64,000 bases of DNA from Ruminococcus sp. (GTDB lineage: Bacteria > Bacillota > Clostridia > Oscillospirales > Ruminococcaceae): NCBI GenBank assembly GCA_021199375.1, contig JAJQIB010000002.1, forward strand, positions 1 to 64,000. Reading direction: 5' to 3'. This document shows positions 51,621 through 60,315 of this stretch, piece by piece; position 1 is the stretch's first letter; each line of letters starts with the position of its first letter. The notes beneath the pieces are model-generated. The model saw only the letters and a list, made by a program, of their open reading frames with translations. It ran no database searches and was not told where the DNA came from. The position numbers and the translations under genes are program-made.

Positions 51621-51872
51621 TTAAACGAAGTCATTCTCATCGATGTCGTCATCGATCTCCTCGCCATTCAAAAGCCTTCTTAGCGTTTCAATTTCTTCCT
51701 CTGTGAGGGTAACTCCCTTGCCCATGCGGGTGTGATCAGGATTCCATTCACGAAGGTCGTACTTGGGCTCACGCTCGTTCCAGCTCACCATGTTAAGCTC
51801 CTTTGTCCAGCCTCTTGAGCTTTCGGAAATTACTCCGATATGCTTTGTAATTTCAAATGTTAGTTCAGCCAT
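51621..51872 (-). CDS. YdbC/PC4-like single-strand DNA-binding protein
   Basis: An 83-residue protein of the YdbC type: TKHIGVISESSRGWTKELN, SWNEREPKYDLREWNPDH and GVTLTEEEIETLRRLL. This family has the fold of the eukaryotic coactivator PC4 and binds single-stranded nucleic acid. AAAGGAGAG lies before the ATG. It starts a run of small genes (membrane protein, DUF6472-like, YezG-like). Confidence 0.85.
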   Translation of the reverse strand: MAELTFEITKHIGVISESSRGWTKELNMVSWNEREPKYDLREWNPDHTRMGKGVTLTEEEIETLRRLLNGEEIDDDIDENDFV

Positions 51873-51915
51873 TAAAAATCTCTCCTTTGATTTAGTATAT
51901 ATTATTTATGCATGG

Positions 51916-53817
51916 TTACTTTTTTTGTCGTAGCTCAGCTTTTATTAGCAGCTTTTCGAGTGCTCGACTTATGGTTTTATAGTTTATAATGGTCGCGACT
52001 ATAATAATCACAAGTGAGCAGAATACTCCAAGCCATGTGCCGCCTATAATCCAGATTACTGCTGCAAGGCTTACGCAGGCTATGGCACAGGAAATGCGCT
52101 TTTTGTAAAGCAGGTAGTCGATAATGCTAAGAATCAAAACGGCAAGAAATGCACAGCCTAAATCTGCCGCTGCCCAAATGGTGAGGAAAATCCCAGCTTC
52201 ACCAACAAGCTTAAATAGCATGCTCTTTTTTTGTATGCCCATTGCTGTTAGTGCAGAGAAGGCAATTAAGCAGACTACGGCAAGAACCATCGGGAAGAAA
52301 TAGCAGATTACAACAAACGCTGCTGCCAAAACAGCTAATATGACAAGCCGCACTGTGCCTATGCGCTCAATTATGAGCTTTATTTTCTGTGGAGCAATTG
52401 CCATGAATGCTTTCCATACAGGAGCTATGTTCATTAGAACAATAATTACAAACATTATAGGCAAAAGCACCCATGCTGCTATGCTTGCTGTATGGCTAGT
52501 AGATTGAAGTGCGCTTATTATCGTCATTGCAAACAGTAGTATGCAGTTCACTATGATTTTCGACACTCTAAGATTAAATGGTACAATTTTTCTTGAATCG
52601 TACGCTCTAACACAAAATACTACAAGATAGGAAACGATTGTGGTGATAGGCGGACCGTAAAGCCCTATACGAGGAATCAATATAACATTGAGCGTTATAT
52701 TGATGGCGCCTGCGATAAGACTTGTTACAAGTGAGCGCTTTGTTTTGTTAGAAGCTAAATATATCGAACCCATGAAGGTCGTAAAGCATGAGAATATGGT
52801 TGAGAAGATGAGAAGCGGTGCATATCTTGCGCTTTCCTGAAAGCTATCGCCCATCCAGATCTTGGTGATTGGTGAACAAAGCATCAGGCAGCCTGCTGCA
52901 AGCATATATAGCAAGCACTGATTGAGGTGAAAGACATTGCCGTAAAATTCGTTTCTGTCGTCCGAGTCATCTTCAAGTATTGCTGACATATTCCACGCTT
53001 GTCCAAACATTGTGTAGACAGTAGAGACTAGATTTGCGATCTTATAGGATGCGGAGAGTATGCCGTTTTTGTCGCTTCCTAAATAGTGCGTCGTCATAAA
53101 CGAGTCAGAGCTATTTGTAATTAGCCACATAATTTGTGCGGGGATAAGCGGAATACAATACGTAAGCATTGTCTTAATCATTTCGATGTCTAGGTGTCTA
53201 AAGTCGAAATATCTCCACATCCTAGCGGCTATAAGCATAAATACAGTTGAAATCATATCTGATAGTATAATCGAGATGAGATAACCTGTATTTCCCATCT
53301 TAAATACACAGATGAAAAGCACCGTTCCGATAAGGGTAAGTAGTGTTGTCAAAATAGAATTTATAGCATAGAGCTTGACCTTTTCGAGCGCACGAAGAAA
53401 AAATGAGTAGACCTGTTTCAGAGCCGCCGCCACGATGTATACGTATATAAGAAGCGAATAGCCATGAATATACTTGTCTGCAACACCTGATATAGTGACA
53501 ATAGGCAGCACTATTGCCAGCAGCAAAAATCCAGCCATGCAAGCCAGATTGCCAATGGTAAAGACTTGTTTTTTGTCATAGGCTTTGTCAAGTCCGAAGC
53601 GAATTACCGACTCACCAACCGTCATGGTAACTATCGGCAACAGCCAGTTTGCTATTTGCTGAATGACGTCGTTTATACCCATCTCCGCCGGAGACAGGTA
53701 TGTGGTATAGACGTTTACAAGCAGTAAAACTAAAATTTTAGAGCTGAATGAGCCAAGTGCAAATATCAGTGTATTTGACACCAGCTTTTTGTAGTTAGAC
53801 TTTTTTTCAGCCGCCAT
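51916..53817 (-). CDS. Wzx-type polysaccharide flippase with extra C-terminal helices
   Basis: A 633-residue membrane protein. The first 490 residues hold about 12-14 helices of the MATE/Wzx superfamily (NTLIFALGSFSSKILVLLLVNVY at the start). Another cluster of helices at about 490-615 is beyond the usual Wzx length. It probably flips lipid-linked glycan units to the outer face. It follows a polyprenyl-phosphate glycosyltransferase gene by 17 bp in the same operon. The neighbouring wall-polymer locus on the other strand may use it. Confidence 0.87.
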   Translation of the reverse strand: MAAEKKSNYKKLVSNTLIFALGSFSSKILVLLLVNVYTTYLSPAEMGINDVIQQIANWLLPIVTMTVGESVIRFGLDKAYDKKQVFTIGNLACMAGFLLLAIVLPIVTISGVADKYIHGYSLLIYVYIVAAALKQVYSFFLRALEKVKLYAINSILTTLLTLIGTVLFICVFKMGNTGYLISIILSDMISTVFMLIAARMWRYFDFRHLDIEMIKTMLTYCIPLIPAQIMWLITNSSDSFMTTHYLGSDKNGILSASYKIANLVSTVYTMFGQAWNMSAILEDDSDDRNEFYGNVFHLNQCLLYMLAAGCLMLCSPITKIWMGDSFQESARYAPLLIFSTIFSCFTTFMGSIYLASNKTKRSLVTSLIAGAINITLNVILIPRIGLYGPPITTIVSYLVVFCVRAYDSRKIVPFNLRVSKIIVNCILLFAMTIISALQSTSHTASIAAWVLLPIMFVIIVLMNIAPVWKAFMAIAPQKIKLIIERIGTVRLVILAVLAAAFVVICYFFPMVLAVVCLIAFSALTAMGIQKKSMLFKLVGEAGIFLTIWAAADLGCAFLAVLILSIIDYLLYKKRISCAIACVSLAAVIWIIGGTWLGVFCSLVIIIVATIINYKTISRALEKLLIKAELRQKK

Positions 53818-53834
53818 TTGTTAAGCCTGTCCTT

Positions 53835-54779
53835 TCATTTCTCTGTTTTCTCTATATTGCTCTCTGCAACTATATATTGTGGTCTTTGTTTAACCTCTAG
53901 ATATGTTTTTGCCAAATATTGTCCGATTATACCCATACAGAAAAGCTGTACTCCGCCGATGAATATAATAATGCAGGCAGTGGATGCCCAGCCCTGTACG
54001 GGGTCTCCCATAATCAGTCGCCTTAAAATGATAAATATAATCATTATTGCTGCAACAATGGTAAGCATGATTCCAAAGCATGACGCTATGTAAAGAGGAA
54101 CCTGTGAGAAGTTGATTATGCCGTTTAGTGCATAAATAAACAGCTTCCAGAAGCTCCATTTTGTTTCGCCAGCCACACGTTCGACATTTTCGTACGGCAG
54201 CCAGTAGGTTTTAAAGCCAATCCAGCCGAATATGCCTTTAGAAAATCTGTTGTACTCAGTCATTGAAACGATGGCGTCAACCATCTGTTTTTTCATAAGT
54301 CTAAAATCTCTTGCACCATCAACAATGTCTGCATCAGAGATTTTGTTTATCAGCTTGTAAAACTGTCTTGCGAAAAAGGATCTTATAGGAGGCTCTCCCT
54401 CACGGCTTACTCTCCTTGTAGCCACGCTATCGTAATTTTCCTCCTTGATAATTCTGAGCATTTCAGGAAGTAAAGAAGGGGGATCTTGCATATCTGCGTC
54501 CATAACGGCGGTATAGTCGCCCTTTGCGTTGCAAAATCCTGCGTACATTGCCGCCTCCTTTCCAAAGTTGCGTGAAAAGGATATGTATTTCACCCGTTCG
54601 TCTCGTTTGGATAGGGCACGTATAAGCTTAAGCGTGTCGTCCTTAGAACCATCGTTTATAAAAAGTATCTCAAACTCATAATCAGAGAGCGAGGTCATAA
54701 CACGACAAAGCTCTTCGTAAAGATACGGCAGAGACTCTTGCTCATTATAGCATGGCACAATTAAAGACACAAGCTCCAT
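53835..54779 (-). CDS. Polyprenyl-phosphate glycosyltransferase (GT2, GtrB/DPM1-like)
   Basis: A 314-residue enzyme. The GT2 domain (1-230) shows LIVPCYNEQESLP, FINDGSKDDT and MDADMQDPPSLLPEM (the metal-binding DAD-type motif). Two C-terminal membrane helices (about 233-290) match the GtrB/ArnC type, which puts a sugar on undecaprenyl phosphate at the cytosolic face. GGAGGAAC precedes the ATG at 54779; an open frame to 54833 is likely untranslated. It is the promoter-proximal gene ahead of the flippase. Confidence 0.9.
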   Translation of the reverse strand: MELVSLIVPCYNEQESLPYLYEELCRVMTSLSDYEFEILFINDGSKDDTLKLIRALSKRDERVKYISFSRNFGKEAAMYAGFCNAKGDYTAVMDADMQDPPSLLPEMLRIIKEENYDSVATRRVSREGEPPIRSFFARQFYKLINKISDADIVDGARDFRLMKKQMVDAIVSMTEYNRFSKGIFGWIGFKTYWLPYENVERVAGETKWSFWKLFIYALNGIINFSQVPLYIASCFGIMLTIVAAIMIIFIILRRLIMGDPVQGWASTACIIIFIGGVQLFCMGIIGQYLAKTYLEVKQRPQYIVAESNIEKTEK

Positions 54780-54879
54780 AATGTTCCTCCTGATTACTGT
54801 CTGAAAGCGTCGCATAAGGCTTTGGGCTAACATATGAGAAAGCCTGTTTAATACCTTTATTTATAAAACGACCATTATA

Positions 54880-54908
54880 ATTATAGCACATCTTAGACGA
54901 ATATGCAA
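54880..54908 (-). promoter_or_regulatory. Promoter of the glycosyltransferase-flippase operon
   Basis: Leftward TTGCAT (54903-54908), 17-bp spacer, TATAAT (54880-54885). About 100 nt of leader follow. Confidence 0.75.
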
Positions 54909-54978
54909 GTGCTTTTTTCAGAAAAATGTTAGCATTGGCTTTGAGCACACATAGTAAAATGAATTTTTTGTGTAGCTA

Positions 54979-55007
54979 TTGCAAAGAGTCAAAAAAAGTG
55001 CTATAAT
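54979..55007 (+). promoter_or_regulatory. Promoter of the small membrane protein-proS operon
   Basis: TTGCAA (54979-54984), 17-bp spacer, TATAAT (55002-55007). It diverges from the glycosyltransferase promoter. Confidence 0.75.
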
Positions 55008-55089
55008 GTAATAGGTATTGTATTAATCGTTAGATACCACATTCACATATAGAGATCATTAGAGAGAAAAAAAGAAAGGAATTGACAAA

Positions 55090-55407
55090 GTGAATTCGCA
55101 GCTAGTAGAGCTTTTGGTTAAGGTCTTGGGGACTACACTGATACTGATGGCGGTCATAATGCTTTGCTGTGTCGCTACACCGCATCTTGCCAAATGGATA
55201 GACAAGCTTCGCGGTGCTGACAAAAAGGATGATGAGCCTCCTACAGATCCTAACGAGCCGCATGTTCAGGGACCTTACGACGCTTCTCATGACGAGGAGT
55301 ACGACCTAAATTACAAAATCTATAATACAGATATATATGGAGTTGATTTTAAACATGGCAAAAAAAGAAAAAAACAAGATGGTGGAAGCGATAACCTCGA
55401 TGGATGA
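55090..55407 (+). CDS. Small membrane protein overlapping proS
   Basis: A 105-residue protein with one membrane helix (about 9-31) and an acidic/Pro-rich cytoplasmic tail that turns basic near the end (KHGKKRKKQ). It starts with GTG at 55090, with AAGGAATTG upstream, and its 3' end overlaps the start of proS by 53 bp in another frame. The overlap suggests translational coupling. No family recognised. Confidence 0.65.
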   Translation: MNSQLVELLVKVLGTTLILMAVIMLCCVATPHLAKWIDKLRGADKKDDEPPTDPNEPHVQGPYDASHDEEYDLNYKIYNTDIYGVDFKHGKKRKKQDGGSDNLDG

Positions 55408-56803
55408 GGACTTCGCAAAGTGGTATACCGATATATGTCTTAAAGCAGAGCTTATCGGTTATACATCCGTTAAGGGCTGTATGGTAATACGCCCCTACGG
55501 ATACGCGATTTGGGAGAGGATACAAGCCGACCTTGACGCTAGATTTAAAGCACTCGGCCACGAAAACGTTTGTATGCCTATGTTCATCCCTGAGAGTCTT
55601 CTTAACAAGGAAAAGGATCATGTTGAGGGATTTGCTCCTGAGGTAGCTTGGGTAACACATGGCGGTGCTGAAAAGCTTGAGGAGCGTCTTTGTGTGCGTC
55701 CGACCTCCGAAACGCTTTTTTGCGAGCACTACTCAAATATCATCCATTCCTATCGCGACCTGCCCAAGCTTTATAATCAATGGGTAAATGTGGTAAGATG
55801 GGAAAAAACCACACGTCCTTTTTTGCGCTCAAGAGAATTTCTCTGGCAAGAGGGTCACACCATTCACGAAACTGCCGAGGAGGCTATTGCCGAAACCGAG
55901 CAAATGCTAAACGTTTATGCCGATTTTTGCGAGCAGTCGCTTGCTATGCCTGTAGTTAAGGGTCAAAAGACGGAAAGCGATAAATTCGCAGGCGCTGAGG
56001 CTACCTATGCCATAGAAGCCCTTATGCACGACGGAAAGGCACTTCAGGCGGGAACCTCGCACTATTTTGGCGATGGATTTGCTAAGGCGTTTGACATTAC
56101 ATTCACTAACCGTGAGAACAAGCAGCAATATCCTCACCAAACGTCATGGGGTGTCACCACACGTCTTATCGGAGCTATAATAATGACTCACGGAGATGAC
56201 AACGGACTAGCACTTCCTCCTGCTGTAGCACCTATTCAGGTGGTTATTGTGCCCATAGCCTTCCATAAAGAGGGAGTTCTTGAAAAAGCCAATGAGATTT
56301 ATGATGAGCTTAAGGCTAATGGTATACGTGTAAAGCTTGACGACAGCGACAATTCGCCAGGCTGGAAATATGCCGAGTACGAAATGCGTGGAGTGCCTGT
56401 TCGTATAGAAATAGGACCCAGAGACCTTGAAAATAACGTATGTGTGATTGCAACCCGACACAACCATGAAAAGGAAACCGCTTCGCTTGAAAACCTCACT
56501 TCACAAGTAAACAGCAAGCTTAAAGAGGTTCATGACGGACTATACGAGCGTGCGCTTAAAAATCGTGAAAAGAAAACCTACCAATGCAAGAGTATGGACG
56601 AAATCACCAAAGCATTAGAAGAAAACGGCGATGGATTTGTTGAAGCTATGTGGTGTGGTGATGAAGTTTGTGAGGACAAGGTTAAGGAAATCACAGGCGT
56701 AGGTTCACGCTGCATCCCCTTCGAGCAAAAACATATCGATGGAAAGTGCGTATGCTGCGGCAAGGAAGCCAAGTGCATGGTGCTTTGGGGAAAGGCGTAT
56801 TGA
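55355..56803 (+). CDS. proS: Prolyl-tRNA synthetase, archaeal/eukaryotic type
   Basis: A 482-residue class II synthetase of the ProS3 type: no editing insert, and a C-terminal zinc-binding domain ending [18 protein letters not shown]. Class II motifs include [17 protein letters not shown] (motif 2 area), [13 protein letters not shown], and [21 protein letters not shown] (motif 3). It pairs proline with tRNA-Pro. The ATG at 55355 has GGAGTTG upstream; the longer frame from 55337 is less likely. Confidence 0.95.
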   Translation: MAKKEKNKMVEAITSMDEDFAKWYTDICLKAELIGYTSVKGCMVIRPYGYAIWERIQADLDARFKALGHENVCMPMFIPESLLNKEKDHVEGFAPEVAWVTHGGAEKLEERLCVRPTSETLFCEHYSNIIHSYRDLPKLYNQWVNVVRWEKTTRPFLRSREFLWQEGHTIHETAEEAIAETEQMLNVYADFCEQSLAMPVVKGQKTESDKFAGAEATYAIEALMHDGKALQAGTSHYFGDGFAKAFDITFTNRENKQQYPHQTSWGVTTRLIGAIIMTHGDDNGLALPPAVAPIQVVIVPIAFHKEGVLEKANEIYDELKANGIRVKLDDSDNSPGWKYAEYEMRGVPVRIEIGPRDLENNVCVIATRHNHEKETASLENLTSQVNSKLKEVHDGLYERALKNREKKTYQCKSMDEITKALEENGDGFVEAMWCGDEVCEDKVKEITGVGSRCIPFEQKHIDGKCVCCGKEAKCMVLWGKAY

Positions 56804-56837
56804 TTAGGTAGAAGATATCTTTTAATAAAAAAATCAC

Positions 56838-56863
56838 AGCGAGTATCAAATACGATACTCGCT
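56838..56863. terminator. Hairpin after proS, weak terminator
   Basis: Perfect 10-bp stem AGCGAGTATC/GATACTCGCT with loop AAATAC. It has no T run rightward; leftward a T run follows after five bases. It sits at the broken end of an IS remnant. Confidence 0.4.
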
Positions 56864-57023
56864 TCAGCATATGATATTTCGCTTGTTAAATATGATTCTA
56901 TCACATAAAGCTTGAATTGTAAAGAGTAATTTTTATTTTTCTTGAACGCATTAGTCCTTCATCGCCGAATTGCTTATATGCGGCTATCATCATTTTCTTA
57001 ATTTCATAACTGTGTTTTGACAT
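56864..57023 (-). pseudogene. IS3-family (IS150-type) OrfA remnant
   Basis: The leftward frame reads MSKHSYEIKKMM, the usual start of an IS150-type OrfA, then jumps to AAYKQFGDEGLMRSRK, which normally lies some 35 residues later: an internal deletion. A one-base loss in an A run near 56936-56942 then shifts the frame, after which KNYSLQFKLYVIESYLTSE continues the OrfA pattern until it breaks near 56864. No OrfB is present. The ribosome site TAGGAGG at the element edge is intact. Confidence 0.75.
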
Positions 57024-57024
57024 A

Positions 57025-57082
57025 AATGTCCCGACCTCCTATTCGTTAGTCTTTTACTCTAACTTTTGGGAGTCGGGACATT
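57025..57082. repeat. End of the IS remnant with inverted repeat
   Basis: AATGTCCCGAC (57025-57035) faces GTCGGGACATT (57072-57082). The outer end TGTCCCGACTCCCAAAAG, read leftward from 57081, looks like an IS3-family terminal inverted repeat. The matching right end is absent. Confidence 0.65.
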
Positions 57083-57106
57083 GTTCCCTCTTAGATTTAC
57101 TCTGTT

Positions 57107-58165
57107 TTAGCTTTTAGTTGTGACTTTTTTAGTCTTGCTCCATGTGCCATATACCTTCTTACCATTTATAACTCTGTAAGCACGTACTCTGTACTTATAA
57201 GCTGTACCCTTCTTTAGTCCCGTCTGCTTGTAGGTAAGGGTCGATCCGCTCTTGATGGTCTTAACTGTTACCCATTTCTTTGTGCTTGAGTTATATCTTT
57301 GTACCTGATAGCCGTTTGCACCTGTTACCTTTTTCCAATTGATACGAACCGCCGTCTTTGTCTTGCTGGCAGTTTTCATTGTTACCTGGGCAGGCTTAGT
57401 TGTAGTCTTTATTGTAGAGCTAAAAGATGTACTCCAGAAATCTATACCACAATAATTTACATACGCCTTGATACGATACTTGTATGTAGTTCCAGCCTTT
57501 AAACCAGTCTGCTTGTAAGTGGTAGTCGAACCATTATTAATGGTTTTGACTTCTATCCACCTTTTTGTTTTAGAATTGTATCGATAGATACGATAGCCTG
57601 TAGCTCCTGAAACTTTTTTCCAGTTGATACGTACTGCCGAGGTGGAGGATGTGTATTTAGACTTCACGGTAACCTTCGGAACTGTTTTCGTGGCTATCGA
57701 ATCATAATAGCTATATCCGCATACGGAGCAAGTGTACGTTCTTGCTCCTTTTACTATATAAGTCGGTTCTTTAGTTACTTTGCTAGTGAAGGTGTGAGAA
57801 GTTGTACAAATATCTACATCATAGTTATAATGAAAAGTAGCTTCAGTTAAGTTTTCATTACCTGTTTCTATTGCAATAGAATCCCATTCTTTTTTCGTGC
57901 CGGTATAATACACGTCAGTAAATTTATTACACGAATCAAATGCATCTACTCCAATACTTTTAACTGAGGTTGGAATTATTAAATTTTGCAGATGACTGCA
58001 ATATACAAATGCTCTTTCTTCAAGGATTGTAAGTGAATCAGGAAGTTTTACTTTTGTAAGACCACAACTATTAAACGCATTAAGTTTTATGATCTTTAGC
58101 GAATCATTTAACGTTATATCAACTAGATCATCACAATTAAAAAACGCACCTTCACCGTTTTTAGG
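57107..58165 (-). pseudogene. LRR/Fn3 surface protein, 5' part missing
   Basis: A second BspA-like protein, paralogue of the one at 11968-13421. The surviving part starts mid-repeat at NGEGAFFNCDDL and holds about three LRR units, a Cys-containing spacer (TYTCSVCGYSYYD) and two Fn3 domains ending WSKTKKVTTKS, almost the same as the other copy. There is no signal peptide; the first residues of the open frame (MLVCLHLIFFF) do not fit a repeat and come from other DNA. The break near 58165 is where the conjugative element begins. Confidence 0.8.
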
Positions 58166-58209
58166 GAAGAAAAAAATAAGGTGTAAGCAGACCAACATAA
58201 TGACAAAGC

Positions 58210-58246
58210 AAGATGTTTCTCAATAATCGTGAGGAACATCTTTTTT
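58210..58246 (+). terminator. Terminator at the element's left edge
   Basis: Stem AAGATGTT-TCTCA / TGAGG-AACATCTT with loop ATAATCG, followed by six Ts. Confidence 0.75.
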
Positions 58247-58263
58247 CATAAATATATAGGCAA

Positions 58264-58299
58264 TTGGCGTTTCTCACAAGAGGAACGCCAAATTTTTTT
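58264..58299 (+). terminator. Second tandem terminator or attenuator
   Basis: Stem TTGGCGTTTCT (58264-58274) with AGGAACGCCAA (58281-58291), then seven Ts. It ends 13 bases before the ATG of the first element gene, so it could act as an attenuator. Its stem partly repeats the TTTCTCA/GAGGAAC parts of the one before. Confidence 0.75.
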
Positions 58300-58312
58300 G
58301 GGAGGAATCAGT

Positions 58313-58579
58313 ATGTCAAAATTAAATTTAATAACATCAACGGACACAAAGTTGTCCATGACAGAGAGAGGTGTTTTAGCAACCCTCATCAATGACCCTG
58401 AGTGTGATTATGTGACAGTAAATGAACTATCTAGCGTGTTTCCGAAGGATTCGTTTAATTGCATTCATTCAGCACTAGACGAGCTTGTACGCAAAGGGTA
58501 TGTTTTAGAGTTGCGCAAAAAACATGAGGTCTTATACGCTGTAAACAAAATTAAAATACCGCAGATGAAAGTGATATAG
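58313..58579 (+). CDS. Small winged-helix protein of the element
   Basis: An 88-residue protein with a winged-helix pattern: LSMTERGVLATLINDPECD, VNELSSVFPKDSFNCIHSALDELVRKGYVLEL. The phrase MTERGVL also occurs in the next protein, so they share a domain. GGGAGGAA precedes the ATG at 58313. A terminator hairpin lies directly upstream. It may regulate the element's genes or aid replication. Confidence 0.7.
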   Translation: MSKLNLITSTDTKLSMTERGVLATLINDPECDYVTVNELSSVFPKDSFNCIHSALDELVRKGYVLELRKKHEVLYAVNKIKIPQMKVI

Positions 58580-58591
58580 GAGGAGAACATC

Positions 58592-59491
58592 ATGCCGAAA
58601 CTTAAGAAGAAAATCCACTCGGATTTTACCACGGTACACAATACTTTTTTGCGTGACAATAAAGTTGGGGCAACCGAACGAGGTGTATTGATGACAATGC
58701 TGTCGTTGCCTGACGATTGGAACTTTTCTATCAAAGGTCTTGAAGCTATTTTGCCTGATGGCAGAACAAAAATAGCAACTGCACTCAAAAATCTCGAAGC
58801 ATTTCACTATCTCATTCGCAAGAGAGTATATGTGGATGGCAAAATCGCAGATTGGGTCTACATTTTCAGCGATGAGCCAATGGAAAATGAAGATGAAGAA
58901 AAAACATCTTCAGATGGCGATGAGACTAAAGCACTTGAATCGGAAAACCTTGATTCAGAAAACCTAGAATCAGAAAAACTGAATGTAGGTTTTCAAGATG
59001 TAGAAAAGCCGTCCGATAATCAAATACTAAATAATCAAATACTAAATAATCAAGTATTATATCAATCAATCTATCCATCAATCAAAGATAAGAGTGATGT
59101 GATTGATTTAGAAACACACCAAAAATTTACATCGCAAGTGAAAGAGCAGATTGCATATGACTATTTGCTATCGGTAAAAAATGGAGATGGAAAATTATGT
59201 TATCAGCAATCTCAGATTGATGAAATCGTGGATAGCATGGTTTCTGTCATGACTACAAAGAATCCATCTGTCCGTGTCAACAAAGAAAACTTGGCAACAG
59301 CCATTGTGCAAGAACAATTTTCCACTCTTAACGAAGGACATATCATGTATGTTTTGGAGTGTCTTGACAAAACAACGGCAAACACGCAGATAAGAAATAG
59401 ACGTGCATACATCATTTCGGCATTGTATAACGCACCAATAACCATTGACGGGTACATAGATAATCAGGTCAATCAAATGCTTTACGGCTAA
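58592..59491 (+). CDS. Replication-initiator-like protein (DUF6017-type)
   Basis: A 299-residue protein. Its N-terminus (about 1-90) is a RepA_N/DUF6017-type winged helix: FTTVHNTFLRDNKVGATERGVLMT, then GLEAILPDGRTKIATALKNLE. The middle is an acidic, repeat-rich linker with ENLDSENLESEKL and NNQILNNQ, encoded by short tandem DNA repeats. The C-terminal part is helical (DUF6017-like). Such proteins are common in Tn1549-type elements and are thought to help element replication. GGAGGAG precedes the ATG. Confidence 0.75.
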   Translation: MPKLKKKIHSDFTTVHNTFLRDNKVGATERGVLMTMLSLPDDWNFSIKGLEAILPDGRTKIATALKNLEAFHYLIRKRVYVDGKIADWVYIFSDEPMENEDEEKTSSDGDETKALESENLDSENLESEKLNVGFQDVEKPSDNQILNNQILNNQVLYQSIYPSIKDKSDVIDLETHQKFTSQVKEQIAYDYLLSVKNGDGKLCYQQSQIDEIVDSMVSVMTTKNPSVRVNKENLATAIVQEQFSTLNEGHIMYVLECLDKTTANTQIRNRRAYIISALYNAPITIDGYIDNQVNQMLYG

Positions 59492-59520
59492 AAGAAAAAA
59501 AGTCGAGAAGCAGTCAATCT

Positions 59521-59546
59521 AACTTCTGCCCCAGTGGGGCAAAAGT
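59521..59546 (+). repeat. Hairpin motif of the element, copy 1
   Basis: AACTTCTGCCCC / GGGGCAAAAGT palindrome lying 27 bp before the gene at 59573. An inverted copy is at 62784-62810. Confidence 0.7.
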
Positions 59547-59572
59547 GAAAATAAATTTGGAGGTACAGAAAG

Positions 59573-59845
59573 ATGAAAGTAATTTTAACACAGGACGAAA
59601 AGCTCGTAAATTTTGACAACGTGATGTCCATCACTACACTTGTTGGCGAGTATGGTGATAATCAAGCATATGCGCTTGTCGCACAGCCGTATGGAGTAGA
59701 TGATGAGGATTTTGAGCATTGGATACAGCTTGGTATTTACGAGACGGAAGAAAAGGCGGCTGCTGTGTTCTTGAGTATGCAAAAGTGCATAAGAGATAAC
59801 GTCAAGAGCCTGTTTGAAATGCCGCTTGATGTGGAGGAAAAATAA
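59573..59845 (+). CDS. Element-encoded small acidic protein
   Basis: A 90-residue soluble protein (MKVILTQDEKLVNFDNVMSI at the start) rich in Asp and Glu, with no membrane segment. It lies 2 bp before the PcfB-like gene and is likely co-translated. Similar small proteins occur at this place in related elements, but I cannot name a function. TTGGAGG precedes the ATG. Confidence 0.7.
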   Translation: MKVILTQDEKLVNFDNVMSITTLVGEYGDNQAYALVAQPYGVDDEDFEHWIQLGIYETEEKAAAVFLSMQKCIRDNVKSLFEMPLDVEEK

Positions 59846-59847
59846 TC

Positions 59848-60315
59848 ATGGCGGAAAATGACATAAAAAAGACGATTGATGTCACTGTACAAGCAACCAA
59901 AATGACAAGCGAAGTCCTAAAGGGTGCATTGAGCGAATTTTTAAACGGCAAAACGCAGTCAAGCGGTCAAACCTCGCTTAGAAAGCTAAACAAGCAAGCA
60001 CAGGGCAAGTTGGACAATATCGCTATTACGGAAAACAACATAAGCGATTTCAAGAACGTTGCGGCAAAGTATGATGTCAATTATGCGCTAAAGCGTGATA
60101 AAAGCACTTCACCACCGACCTATCATGTTTTCTTTCAGTCGTCAAAGACGGATAATTTTCAAAAAGCTTTCAAGGAATATGCTGGTGTTAAGTCAAAGCA
60201 GATTGAGAAAGACAAAAGCCTGTTTAGCGTAGACAAGCTAAAACATCAGGCAAAGGAGATTTCTAAGAAGCCAAAACAGAAAGTACGTGAAAAGTCAAAG
60301 GAACAGAGTCTATGA
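59848..60315 (+). CDS. PcfB-like (DUF3801) conjugation protein
   Basis: A 155-residue protein with the PcfB/DUF3801 pattern: TVQATKMTSEVLKGALSEFL at the N-terminus, a central ferredoxin-like fold (ISDFKNVAAKYDVNYALKRD, then TYHVFFQS) and a very basic tail. PcfB of pCF10 helps bring the relaxase complex to the coupling protein. Its end overlaps the start of the TraG gene by 4 bp (ATGA). Confidence 0.8.
   Translation: MAENDIKKTIDVTVQATKMTSEVLKGALSEFLNGKTQSSGQTSLRKLNKQAQGKLDNIAITENNISDFKNVAAKYDVNYALKRDKSTSPPTYHVFFQSSKTDNFQKAFKEYAGVKSKQIEKDKSLFSVDKLKHQAKEISKKPKQKVREKSKEQSL

Noticed and set aside
59000..59065. CRISPR-like short tandem repeat (AATAATCAAATACTA units)
   Set aside because: Units are directly adjacent without spacers and lie inside the coding sequence of the replication-like protein; no cas genes.
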